Shown in pieces: positions 48,654 through 57,036 of a DNA stretch of 64,000 bases. Each line of letters starts with the position of its first letter. Positions within the stretch are counted from its first letter, which is position 1. The DNA is from Agromyces luteolus. GTDB lineage: Bacteria; Actinomycetota; Actinomycetes; Actinomycetales; Microbacteriaceae. Below the pieces are notes generated by a model. The model saw only the letters and a list, made by a program, of their open reading frames with translations. It was not told the DNA's origin and did not search any database. The translations under genes and the position numbers were made by a program. The stretch spans positions 176,269 to 240,268 of the forward strand of contig NZ_WODA01000017.1 of the NCBI RefSeq assembly GCF_009729855.1, written 5' to 3'.

Positions 48654-49292
48654 TCAGCTCCTCGAGCGCTTGCCGCCGACGCGGACGCGCGGCCGGCTGC
48701 GGACCTCGTCGGGCACGCCGAGCGAGTCGGCGCTGATGCGCGTCTCCACGCGATCGACGGGCGGACCGACGGGGTACGAGATCCCCCGCGTCATCGGCGC
48801 GGTGATCACGACGTCGAGCGACGGCTTGAGCTCGCCGCCGAGCGACGACCACACGTCGGCGAACGCGCGGTCCTCCGGCGGCGGCAGCGCCACGTTGATC
48901 GAGCACGGCAGTCCGGTCTCGGCGAGCGTGTCGACGACGAACGAATCGGGCACCGCGTCGTACTGCAGGAAGCACCGCAGCAGCGCGTCGAGCAGGCGAT
49001 GCTCGTCGTCCGGCCGCTGGGTCCACGCCGTCACGAGGTAGGAGAGCTTGAAGAACCGTGGCGCGGGGACGCGGCTCGTCACGGCGCCGTGCTCGTCGCG
49101 CTGCTCGGTGAAGCCGTGCTCGCGGCGGCGCACGTCCTCGCGGATGTCGTAGAGGAAGAGGTCGACCGTCGGCGCGTTGCGGCGGGCCGCCCACTCCTTG
49201 GTGGGCGCGTCCAAGGCGACCTCGATGTCCGCGGCGATCCCATCGGAACGCCGCACCAGGGCGCGGATCGCGTCGTCGATCTCGCCGATCAT
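48654..49292 (-). CDS. CIS tail terminator-like protein (DUF4255/Afp16-like)
   Basis: 212 residues. The N-terminal region NAPTVDLFLYDIREDVRRRE, with FFKLSYLVTAWTQRPDDEHR, is the DUF4255 family (Pvc16-N). This is the tail-terminating protein at the distal end of the sheath and tube in eCIS. The C-terminal 40 residues are basic. It is the first structural gene after the LuxR-like regulator and overlaps the AAA ATPase region almost directly. Start ATG at 49292. Confidence 0.88.
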   Translation of the reverse strand: MIGEIDDAIRALVRRSDGIAADIEVALDAPTKEWAARRNAPTVDLFLYDIREDVRRREHGFTEQRDEHGAVTSRVPAPRFFKLSYLVTAWTQRPDDEHRLLDALLRCFLQYDAVPDSFVVDTLAETGLPCSINVALPPPEDRAFADVWSSLGGELKPSLDVVITAPMTRGISYPVGPPVDRVETRISADSLGVPDEVRSRPRVRVGGKRSRS

Positions 49293-49396
49293 GCGTCAAG
49301 TGTCGGCCCGCCGCCGCGCGACGGCCGGTGGGGCCGGGGCATCCGCGGGGGCAGCGTCGGATTCCTCCTCGGGCAAGCCCCGGTCGCACGGTGCAC

Positions 49397-50020
49397 TCAG
49401 ATGAGGCCCTCGCGCATGGCGTAGGCGACGGCGTGCGAGCGATTCCTGAGCTGCAGGCGCGTCGTGACATCGTGCAGCACGTTCTTCACGGTGCGCTCGG
49501 AGTAGCAGAGCTCGGCCGCGATGTGCGCCGTGTCCCACCCGTCGGCGACGAGCCGGAGCACCTCGATCTCCCTGGACGCGAGGCCCGTGAACGCGATGCC
49601 GCGCGGGTCGAGCACCGTGCGCTGGAGCCGGCCGACCTGGTCGAGCAGCCGCCCGAGCAGGTCGGGTGGGACGGTTCCCTCCCCGGCCGCCGCCGAGACG
49701 ATGCACGACACGAGCCGATCGGTCGTCGCCTCGGATCGGCGGACGAACCCGACCGCGCCGCTCTCCACGGCACGCACCAGGTCCTGGTCGTCGAGCTCGG
49801 CGGCGATCAGGATGACCCTGGCCTCGCCGTTGCGGCGGACGAAGCGCAGCGTGTTGAGCGACTCGTCGTCGACGGCGTCGACGATCACGAGCACGACGTC
49901 AGGCGGCTCGTCCTCGTCGGCGGTCACGATCCGGACCTCGGGTCGCGGACGCAGCGCGCTCGTCACCCCGGCTTCGGAGATGGGATCCCGCGCGTACACG
50001 CGGACGGCGATGCGTGACAT
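49397..50020 (-). CDS. LuxR/NarL-type regulator with degenerate receiver domain
   Basis: 207 residues. The C-terminal HTH is canonical: GLASREIEVLRLVADGWDTA, ERTVKNVLHDVTTRLQLRNR. The receiver-like N-terminus lacks the usual layout: the acidic residue in VVLVIVDAVDDES is shifted two places from the normal phospho-Asp position, and the conserved Lys is replaced in GAVGFVRRSEA. It may thus act without phosphorylation. It heads the CIS operon on the minus strand, with the PAAR gene divergent 165 bases away, so it is a good candidate for the operon's regulator. The ATG at 50020 follows GAGGAGGATGCC. Confidence 0.82.
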   Translation of the reverse strand: MSRIAVRVYARDPISEAGVTSALRPRPEVRIVTADEDEPPDVVLVIVDAVDDESLNTLRFVRRNGEARVILIAAELDDQDLVRAVESGAVGFVRRSEATTDRLVSCIVSAAAGEGTVPPDLLGRLLDQVGRLQRTVLDPRGIAFTGLASREIEVLRLVADGWDTAHIAAELCYSERTVKNVLHDVTTRLQLRNRSHAVAYAMREGLI

Positions 50021-50185
50021 GGCATCCTCCTCGGCGTCGTCGGACGGCCCTCCCGGCGCCGTCCCGTGGATCGTGTCAAGGGCCGCTCTCCGCGCACTCA
50101 ACGTGTCCTCAACGGGCGACGGCGTTGCCTGTTCGCCCGCCCGGGCGGACGCCGCGTCCTCGTTCGCCACGCGTAGCCTCGGGGC

Positions 50186-50503
50186 ATGCCCGTGGGTCCC
50201 GCGCTCCGCGTCGGCGACATGGCCGTGTGCCCGCTCGTCGACGGCGTCACCCCGCACGTGGGCGGCCCGATCACCCCCGTCGCATCCGTCCCGACCGTGC
50301 TCATCGCCGGCATGCCCGCGGCGGTGGCCAACGGCATCCCTGGCGGGATCGTCTGCGCCTCGCCCGCGCCGAACGGCATCGCGATGGGCAGCTCGACCGT
50401 GCTGATCGGCGGGTTCCCGGCCGCGCGGCTCGGCGACACGTCGATGCACGGGATGCCCGTCGTTCCCGGCCCGGGTGCGCCGACCGTCATCATCGGCGGC
50501 TGA
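50186..50503 (+). CDS. PAAR-domain spike tip protein
   Basis: 105 residues. The PAAR fold appears as GPALRVGDMAVCPLVDGVTP, PTVLIAGMPAAVANGIPGGI, and GSSTVLIGGFPAARLGDTSM, with His and Cys residues that can hold the apex metal. It caps the VgrG-like spike (Afp10 role) and has no extension domain. It is on the opposite strand to the rest of the system and begins at the divergent junction with the LuxR-like gene. The ATG at 50186 fits. Confidence 0.9.
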   Translation: MPVGPALRVGDMAVCPLVDGVTPHVGGPITPVASVPTVLIAGMPAAVANGIPGGIVCASPAPNGIAMGSSTVLIGGFPAARLGDTSMHGMPVVPGPGAPTVIIGG

Positions 50504-50528
50504 GGCGAGCAGCGCCGTCGGCGGCTGA

Positions 50529-50539
50529 CCGAAAGGGCA
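50529..50539 (+). promoter_or_regulatory. Shared 11-mer CCGAAAGGGCA upstream of the membrane Ig-like gene
   Basis: Located about 70-80 bases before the ATG at 50608. It is identical to the motif at 46530-46540 (minus) before the DUF4157 gene and similarly placed. Possible site for a CIS regulator; unproven. Confidence 0.25.
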
Positions 50540-50607
50540 CCGCTCCTGCCCGGAAGGCGGGTCGGAGGGCCGACACGTGCGGCACGCCGGTTCGTAGCGT
50601 CGGATGC

Positions 50608-52752
50608 ATGGCCACCGTCGCCGACATCGAGCCTGCCTCGCTCACGATCACGCCCGGCACGGCGGAGCAGTTCACGCTGACGCTCCGCAACGAGGGCGAC
50701 GACGTCGAGGCGTATCGGCTCACGGCGATCGACGACGCCGCCGAGCACGTCGTCATCGAGCCGGACACGCTGCTGCTGCACCCGGGCGAGTCCGGCACCG
50801 CGACCGCCACCATGCGGCTCGAGCACACGGGCAGCTGGGCCGTCGGGGAGATGGTGGTCCGATTCCAGGTCGTCCCGGCCGGCGCGCCCGACGACTTCCT
50901 CGTGCTCGAGGCGATCGCGACGATCCAGTCGTTCAGCGACGTCTCGGCCGTGCTGTCCCCGCCCTCCCTCGAGGGACGACGCGGCGCGACGACGCGCATC
51001 GCCGTCTCGAACAACGGGAACGCCCACGCCGACGCCGACCTCGCCGTCTCGGCCGGCAACCTCGAGCTGACGATCGACCGCCCACGGGTGGCCCTCCCGG
51101 CCGGCTCCACCCAGGAGGTGAGCCTCCGCGTGCACGCCCGGAGCCTGCTGTGGCGCGGCGACCCCGAGCAGCACGACTTCACCGTCTCGGTGTCGCCGGA
51201 GAACCAGCCGTCGGCCACGCTCGAGGGCACGTTCCGCCAACTGCCGCTGCTGCCCGGCTGGACGTTCATCGCCGCGATCGTCGCGGCCGCCGTGATCGGG
51301 CTCGCCCTGATCATCGGCCTCGCCGTCCTCCTGTGGAACAGCCTCACCGGCGCGGCGCCGGTGGCCACCACCGAGCCTCCGACCGAGACGCCGACCGTGA
51401 CCGCGGCGGCCGAGCCCGTGAGCGTCGTGACGGAACTGACTGCTCCGGCGGACCCGGATCCCGCCGACGGCACCGTGGTCGCCACCGTCGCGGTCGACGC
51501 GGCGGATGCCCCGGAGGACTCGCTCGTCGCCGTCGCCGTCTCCTGGCCCGACCAGCTCGCCCTCGCGGGCGACTCGTGCATCGGGTGGCTCGACGGCGCG
51601 ACCGACGAGCTCCAGGAGCCCGGCGCGCCCGGGCTCGTGCGTCCGGGCGACCAGTGCCTGATCGATCCGGGTGCGCTCCGCTCGCAGGCCGACCTCGAGT
51701 TCACGCTGCCGCCCGAGGGGTTCTCGGGCACGGTGAGCGCGAAGCCCAGCCGGCTCGTGAGCGTCGAGGACGGCACGGTCGCCGAGGTCGATCCCGGAAT
51801 CCGCACGAGCTCGGCCGAGCGTCTCGAGGTCGCACTCGACCCGCCGCCGTTCTGGATGCAGGTCGAGGCGTACCGGCCGAACCCCGAGTCGAGCACCCGC
51901 CAGTACGTGATGGCCGTGCACCGCACGCTCGACGCGGACTCGGACGACGCGCAGTTCGCGTTCCGGATCACCGCACCCGACTTCGCCCAGCCGCCGAACC
52001 TCTTCGGCGCCTTCCTCCAGAACGGCGCGGGGGCGTGCATCTCCGTCCCCGAGGAGGACGTCTGCGTGGTCGACTTCCCCGTCGACGTCCCCCCGGCCGA
52101 GCAGGGAAGCGGCCGGTGGGTGGGCGGCACGCTCGAGACGCAGTGGGTCTTCGTGCCGATCCAGGTGCCGACCGACGAGTCGGCGGCCGGGCTCGTCTCG
52201 CTCGAGGCGGTCGGCATCACGGAGGGCGACGACGAGCTCGGCGAGGGCGAGGTCGCCGACCTGGTCCCGCCGGCGACCGGGCCGCTCGTCGTGGGCAGCG
52301 ACGTGTTCCCGGTCGACGTCGAGTTCGACCCCTCCTCCGCGCCCGCCGGGGAAGAGGTCCAGGCGACGGTCGAGCTCACGGCCGCGATCTTCGACGACCG
52401 GAGCGCCGCCGAGGACGGTTCCCGGCTGATCCAGGTGAAGTTCGACTGGACCGACCGGATCGACCTGGTCGACGACCCGATCGGATGCGCGACCTACGAC
52501 GCGCGCGAGCGGGTGTGCACCCTCGACGAACCCGCCGACGGCGAACTCCCCGACATCGAGCTGACGTTCTCGATCGACGACGATGCGACCTTCGACGGCA
52601 CGGACCACGCCGACCTGCTCGCCAAGGCGAGCGTGCTCACCTATCCGCCCGAGGACGAGGAGGACCTCACGGGCGGCGCCGACGTCCCCGGCGGGTGGCC
52701 CATCCGCTGGGATGCGACCGAGATCCAGCCACTCGACTTCGAGTTCGGCTGA
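50608..52752 (+). CDS. Membrane-anchored Ig-like/COG1470-like protein beside the CIS operon
   Basis: 714 residues. The N-terminal 210 residues form two beta-sandwich domains (DIEPASLTITPGTAEQFTLT, VLSPPSLEGRRGATTRIAVS). One membrane helix follows at about 222-245 (TFIAAIVAAAVIGLALIIGL) and a Thr/Pro-rich linker. About 450 further residues of beta-rich sequence contain scattered Cys pairs (CIGW...CLID; CISVPEEDVCVVDF). No signal peptide is seen, so the N-terminal domains are probably cytoplasmic and the rest external. Proteins called COG1470 'hydrolytic' often accompany actinobacterial eCIS loci, which supports a link. It is plus-strand, 104 bases after the PAAR gene, with a convergent hairpin at its 3' end. 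The function is unknown. Confidence 0.68.
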   Translation: MATVADIEPASLTITPGTAEQFTLTLRNEGDDVEAYRLTAIDDAAEHVVIEPDTLLLHPGESGTATATMRLEHTGSWAVGEMVVRFQVVPAGAPDDFLVLEAIATIQSFSDVSAVLSPPSLEGRRGATTRIAVSNNGNAHADADLAVSAGNLELTIDRPRVALPAGSTQEVSLRVHARSLLWRGDPEQHDFTVSVSPENQPSATLEGTFRQLPLLPGWTFIAAIVAAAVIGLALIIGLAVLLWNSLTGAAPVATTEPPTETPTVTAAAEPVSVVTELTAPADPDPADGTVVATVAVDAADAPEDSLVAVAVSWPDQLALAGDSCIGWLDGATDELQEPGAPGLVRPGDQCLIDPGALRSQADLEFTLPPEGFSGTVSAKPSRLVSVEDGTVAEVDPGIRTSSAERLEVALDPPPFWMQVEAYRPNPESSTRQYVMAVHRTLDADSDDAQFAFRITAPDFAQPPNLFGAFLQNGAGACISVPEEDVCVVDFPVDVPPAEQGSGRWVGGTLETQWVFVPIQVPTDESAAGLVSLEAVGITEGDDELGEGEVADLVPPATGPLVVGSDVFPVDVEFDPSSAPAGEEVQATVELTAAIFDDRSAAEDGSRLIQVKFDWTDRIDLVDDPIGCATYDARERVCTLDEPADGELPDIELTFSIDDDATFDGTDHADLLAKASVLTYPPEDEEDLTGGADVPGGWPIRWDATEIQPLDFEFG

Positions 52753-52760
52753 GCCTGAAC

Positions 52761-52802
52761 GACGGATGCCGCGACGCGGGGCCTCCGCGCGCGGCATCCG
52801 TC
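52761..52802. terminator. Bidirectional hairpin between convergent genes
   Basis: GACGGATGCCGCG ... CGCGGCATCCGTC, a 13-bp stem that can be extended through the inner CGCGG/CCGCG. It lies 8 bases past the membrane Ig-like stop and 14 bases before the malG stop on the other strand. There is no T-run except TCGTATT on the plus side. Confidence 0.75.
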
Positions 52803-52816
52803 GTATTCGGGCGGGC

Positions 52817-53805
52817 CTACTTCACCGCACCGGCCGAGAGGCCGCCGACGATGTACTTCTGCAGGTAGAGGAAGAGGAGCACGACCGGCAGCGCCGCGAT
52901 GACCGCGCCCGCCGAGAACGCCGCCCAGTCCGCGTAGCGCGGGTTCGAGACGAGCTTCGTGAGGCCGACCGCGAGCGTCTGGTTCTCGGTATCGATGAGG
53001 ATCACGGAGGCCACCACGTACTCGTTCACCGAGAAGATGAACGAGAGGAGGGCGACGACCGCGAGGATCGGTGCGACGAGCCGCAGGATGATCGTGAAGA
53101 AGATGCGCGCGTGCCCGGCGCCGTCGATCTTCGCCGCCTCGTCGATCGACGCCGGGATCGTGTTGAAGTACCCGTACATCAGGTACGTGTTCACGCCCAG
53201 CGCGCCGCCGAGGTACACCATGATGAGGCCGATGTGCGTGTTCAGGCCGATCGCCGGGAACCAGTCGCTGATCGCGGTCATCACGAGGAAGATCGCGACG
53301 ACGGCGAGCATCTGCGGGAACATCTGCACGACGACGATCGTGATGAGGCCGAATCGTCGGCCCGTGAACCGCATCCGCGAGAACGCGTACGCCGCGAGCG
53401 CGCCGAGGAACACCGTGAGGATCGCCGTGACGCCCGCGATGATCAGCGTGTTCGCGAACCAGGTCGTGAACGGCACCTGCGGGTTCGTGAGGATCCGGGC
53501 GTACGCGTCGAACCCGATCTGCGAGAAGAGCGCATTCGACCCGGTGAGCGTGCCGTTCGGGTTCAGCGACGACGAGATCACGAACACGACCGGGAAGAGC
53601 GCGAACGCGACGACGACGAGGCCCACGAGGTGGCGCCATCCGGTGGCCTTGAACCACCTGCCGAAGCGGAACGGGCGCTTCGCGGGCACGGCGGCGGCGC
53701 GCTCGAGGCGGGGGTCGCCTCCGACGCGGGCCGCGTCGCGCTGCTCGCGCAGCTCGCCCTCGAGGAGCCCGGCGTCGGAGCCGGGGATCGGCTGCTGGTT
53801 CGACA

Positions 53806-53806
<1 letters not shown>
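52817..53806 (-). CDS. malG: Maltose/maltodextrin-type ABC permease MalG
   Basis: 329 residues with six membrane helices after a hydrophilic N-terminus of about 45 residues. The binding-protein-dependent permease EAA loop reads SIDEAAKIDGAGHARIFFTI, the site that contacts the ATPase. The C-terminus LFLYLQKYIVGGLSAGAVKs-type ending (here GGLSAGAVK) is conserved in MalG. The ATG at 53806 overlaps the malF stop (ATGA). No ATPase gene is nearby; in actinobacteria a shared MsiK ATPase is typical. Confidence 0.9.
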
Positions 53807-55428
<1,622 letters not shown>

Positions 55429-55497
55429 CTGCTGCTCTCTTGCTCTCTCGTCCGTCTCGCTCGTCAGCGCGCGTCAGCGGCGCTCGGGGATGCGAGT

Positions 55498-55537
55498 GGC
55501 TCCGGGCCGGATGCCGCGTGGCATCCGGCCCGGAGCC
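55498..55537 (-). terminator. 18-bp perfect hairpin between malE and malF
   Basis: GGCTCCGGGCCGGATGCC, loop GCGT, and its exact complement. It lies between the malE stop (55546) and the malF start (55428). As transcribed, it follows malE, so it probably acts as an attenuator or mRNA-stability element, giving more binding protein than permease. Confidence 0.7.
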
Positions 55538-55545
55538 TCAGGCCC

Positions 55546-56784
55546 TTACTTGGCGTCGATCGCAGCCTGGACGTCGGCGGTGAGCTTCTCCCACGTCGCC
55601 GCCGGGTCCTCGCCGTTGATGATCGAGGCCTCGGCGATGCCCCAGTACTGCCACACCGAACCCATGGCCGGGATGGCGGGCATCGGGACGGCCTCCTGGC
55701 CGACGGCCGCGAAGCCCTCGATGATCGGGTCGGACGAGGCCGACTCAGCGGCGGCGCTCAGGGCCGGGAGGATGTTGCCAGCCTCGAACAGCTCGAGCTG
55801 GACGTCCTCGGTGCCGATGTAGTTCACGAGGAAGTCGTTCGCGGCGACCTTGTTCTCCGACTCGGACGAGACGAAGAAGCCCTTGACGCCGGCGAACGGC
55901 GAGGCGGCCTCACCGGTCGGGCTGGGGACGGTGTCGATCGCGACGTTCACGCCGCCGTCGATGGCCGCGCCGACGTTCCACGGGCCGGTGAGCCAGAACG
56001 CCGCGGTGCCGTCGAGGAAGGCCTGCTTGGCGATGTCACCGTCGATGTCGGTGTTGAAGACGCCGGTGCCGTTCTTGCCCTGGCTGCCGAGCCAGGTCGC
56101 GAACTCGGTGCCGCCGGCGCTGCCGAGCTGGAGGTCGGTGGGGTCGTAGCCCTCGTCGTTGGTGCCGAACACCGGGGCGCCGAACGCCGTCTGGAACGGG
56201 TAGAGGTGGTAGGGGTTGCCCTCGGCGCCCTGCTCGACGACGAACGGCTGGTCGAGGCCCGCGGCCTTGCCCTTGGCGATCATGTCGTCGAAGCTCGTGG
56301 CCGGCTCGGCGACGAGGTCGGCGTTGCGGAGCACGGCGATGTTCTCGACCGCGTAGGGGAGCATGTAGACGGTGCCCTCGTAGGTCGCCGCGTCGATCGC
56401 GACGGGGAGGTAGTCGGCGGCCGAGTCGCCGAGCTCGAGCGGCGCGACGACGCCGTTGGTCGAGAGCTCGCCGAGCCAGTCGTGCGCACCCATGGTGATG
56501 TCGGGGCCCTCGCCCGTCGGCACCTGCTGGATGAAGTCGTCCTTGATGGTGGCGTTGTCCTTGCCGACGAGGTCGACCTCGACGCCGGTCTCCTCGGTGT
56601 AGGCCTCGGCCGCGCCCTTCAGCGCGTCCACGCGCTCGGCGTCGACCCAGACGGTCAGCGTGCCGCCGGACGCAGCGCCGTTGTCGCCCTCGCCGGAGTC
56701 GCCGCCGGCGCAGCCAGCGAGACCCAGGGTCGCGACGACGGCGACGGCGCCGGCCGCGAGGAGGCTCTTCTTGTTCACCCGCAT
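55546..56784 (-). CDS. malE: Maltose-type extracellular solute-binding lipoprotein MalE
   Basis: 412 residues. The lipoprotein signal MRVNKKSLLAAGAVAVVATL ends GLAGC, followed by a Gly/Asp/Ser linker. The solute-binding domain reads LTVWVDAERVDALKGAAEAY, DITMGAHDWLGELSTNGVVA, YMLPYAVENIAVLRNADLVA and FWLTGPWNVGAAIDGGVNVA, as in maltose/maltodextrin binders. It is the first gene of the operon. A promoter with TTGTCA/TATACC and a LacI-type box lies upstream. Sugar specificity is inferred from the adjacent alpha-glucosidase. Confidence 0.9.
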   Translation of the reverse strand: MRVNKKSLLAAGAVAVVATLGLAGCAGGDSGEGDNGAASGGTLTVWVDAERVDALKGAAEAYTEETGVEVDLVGKDNATIKDDFIQQVPTGEGPDITMGAHDWLGELSTNGVVAPLELGDSAADYLPVAIDAATYEGTVYMLPYAVENIAVLRNADLVAEPATSFDDMIAKGKAAGLDQPFVVEQGAEGNPYHLYPFQTAFGAPVFGTNDEGYDPTDLQLGSAGGTEFATWLGSQGKNGTGVFNTDIDGDIAKQAFLDGTAAFWLTGPWNVGAAIDGGVNVAIDTVPSPTGEAASPFAGVKGFFVSSESENKVAANDFLVNYIGTEDVQLELFEAGNILPALSAAAESASSDPIIEGFAAVGQEAVPMPAIPAMGSVWQYWGIAEASIINGEDPAATWEKLTADVQAAIDAK

Positions 56785-56894
56785 TGGTGTGCCCTTCTCA
56801 GTGTGCGTGAGATCGGCGCCTTCGCCTGGTGGGGAGTTCCGCGCACCGTGCTCGAAAGGCCGTTCTTCCGTGTGATGTTCGCCCGCCATGTGAT

Positions 56895-56908
56895 TGCAAG
56901 CGATTTCA
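56895..56908. promoter_or_regulatory. LacI/MalR-type box near malE promoter
   Basis: TGCAAGCGATTTCA, an imperfect palindrome with central CG. It abuts the -10 of the malE promoter on its downstream side, where a repressor would block transcription. It aligns with TGCAAGCGCTTCCA at 56993-57006. Confidence 0.6.
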
Positions 56909-56937
56909 GGTATACCTGCTCTTCGTCACATTGACAA
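56909..56937 (-). promoter_or_regulatory. Predicted malE promoter
   Basis: On the minus strand, -35 TTGTCA (56932-56937), 17-base spacer, -10 TATACC (56909-56914). Good sigma-70-type spacing. The malE ATG is about 125 bases downstream. Not experimentally supported. Confidence 0.55.
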
Positions 56938-56959
56938 CTCGGCGTTACGAGATCGATAC
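56931..56959 (+). promoter_or_regulatory. Predicted alpha-glucosidase promoter
   Basis: TTGACA (56931-56936), 17-base spacer, CGATAC (56954-56959). Its -35 overlaps the -35 of the malE promoter on the opposite strand, so the two polymerases would compete. The gene's ATG is about 78 bases downstream of the -10. Confidence 0.5.
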
Positions 56960-56992
56960 CGCCTTGGTAGGCTCCTCCGGGGCGCTCGAACG

Positions 56993-57006
56993 TGCAAGCG
57001 CTTCCA
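56993..57006. promoter_or_regulatory. LacI/MalR-type box upstream of alpha-glucosidase
   Basis: TGCAAGCGCTTCCA contains the palindromic core AAGCGCTT, typical of maltose-operon LacI repressors in actinobacteria. It lies between the predicted promoter and the ATG at 57037. No LacI gene for it is in the window. Confidence 0.65.
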
Positions 57007-57036
57007 GATATCTGAGATTGGCTTAAGGTTTTCTCC

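Noticed and set aside
30524..50503. Locus considered as a prophage or phage tail remnant
   Set aside because: No capsid, terminase, portal or lysis genes; the DUF4157 protein and AAA ATPase point to an eCIS.
30524..52752. Considered as a type VI secretion system
   Set aside because: No TssJLM membrane complex or ClpV; the organism is Gram-positive by composition and gene content.
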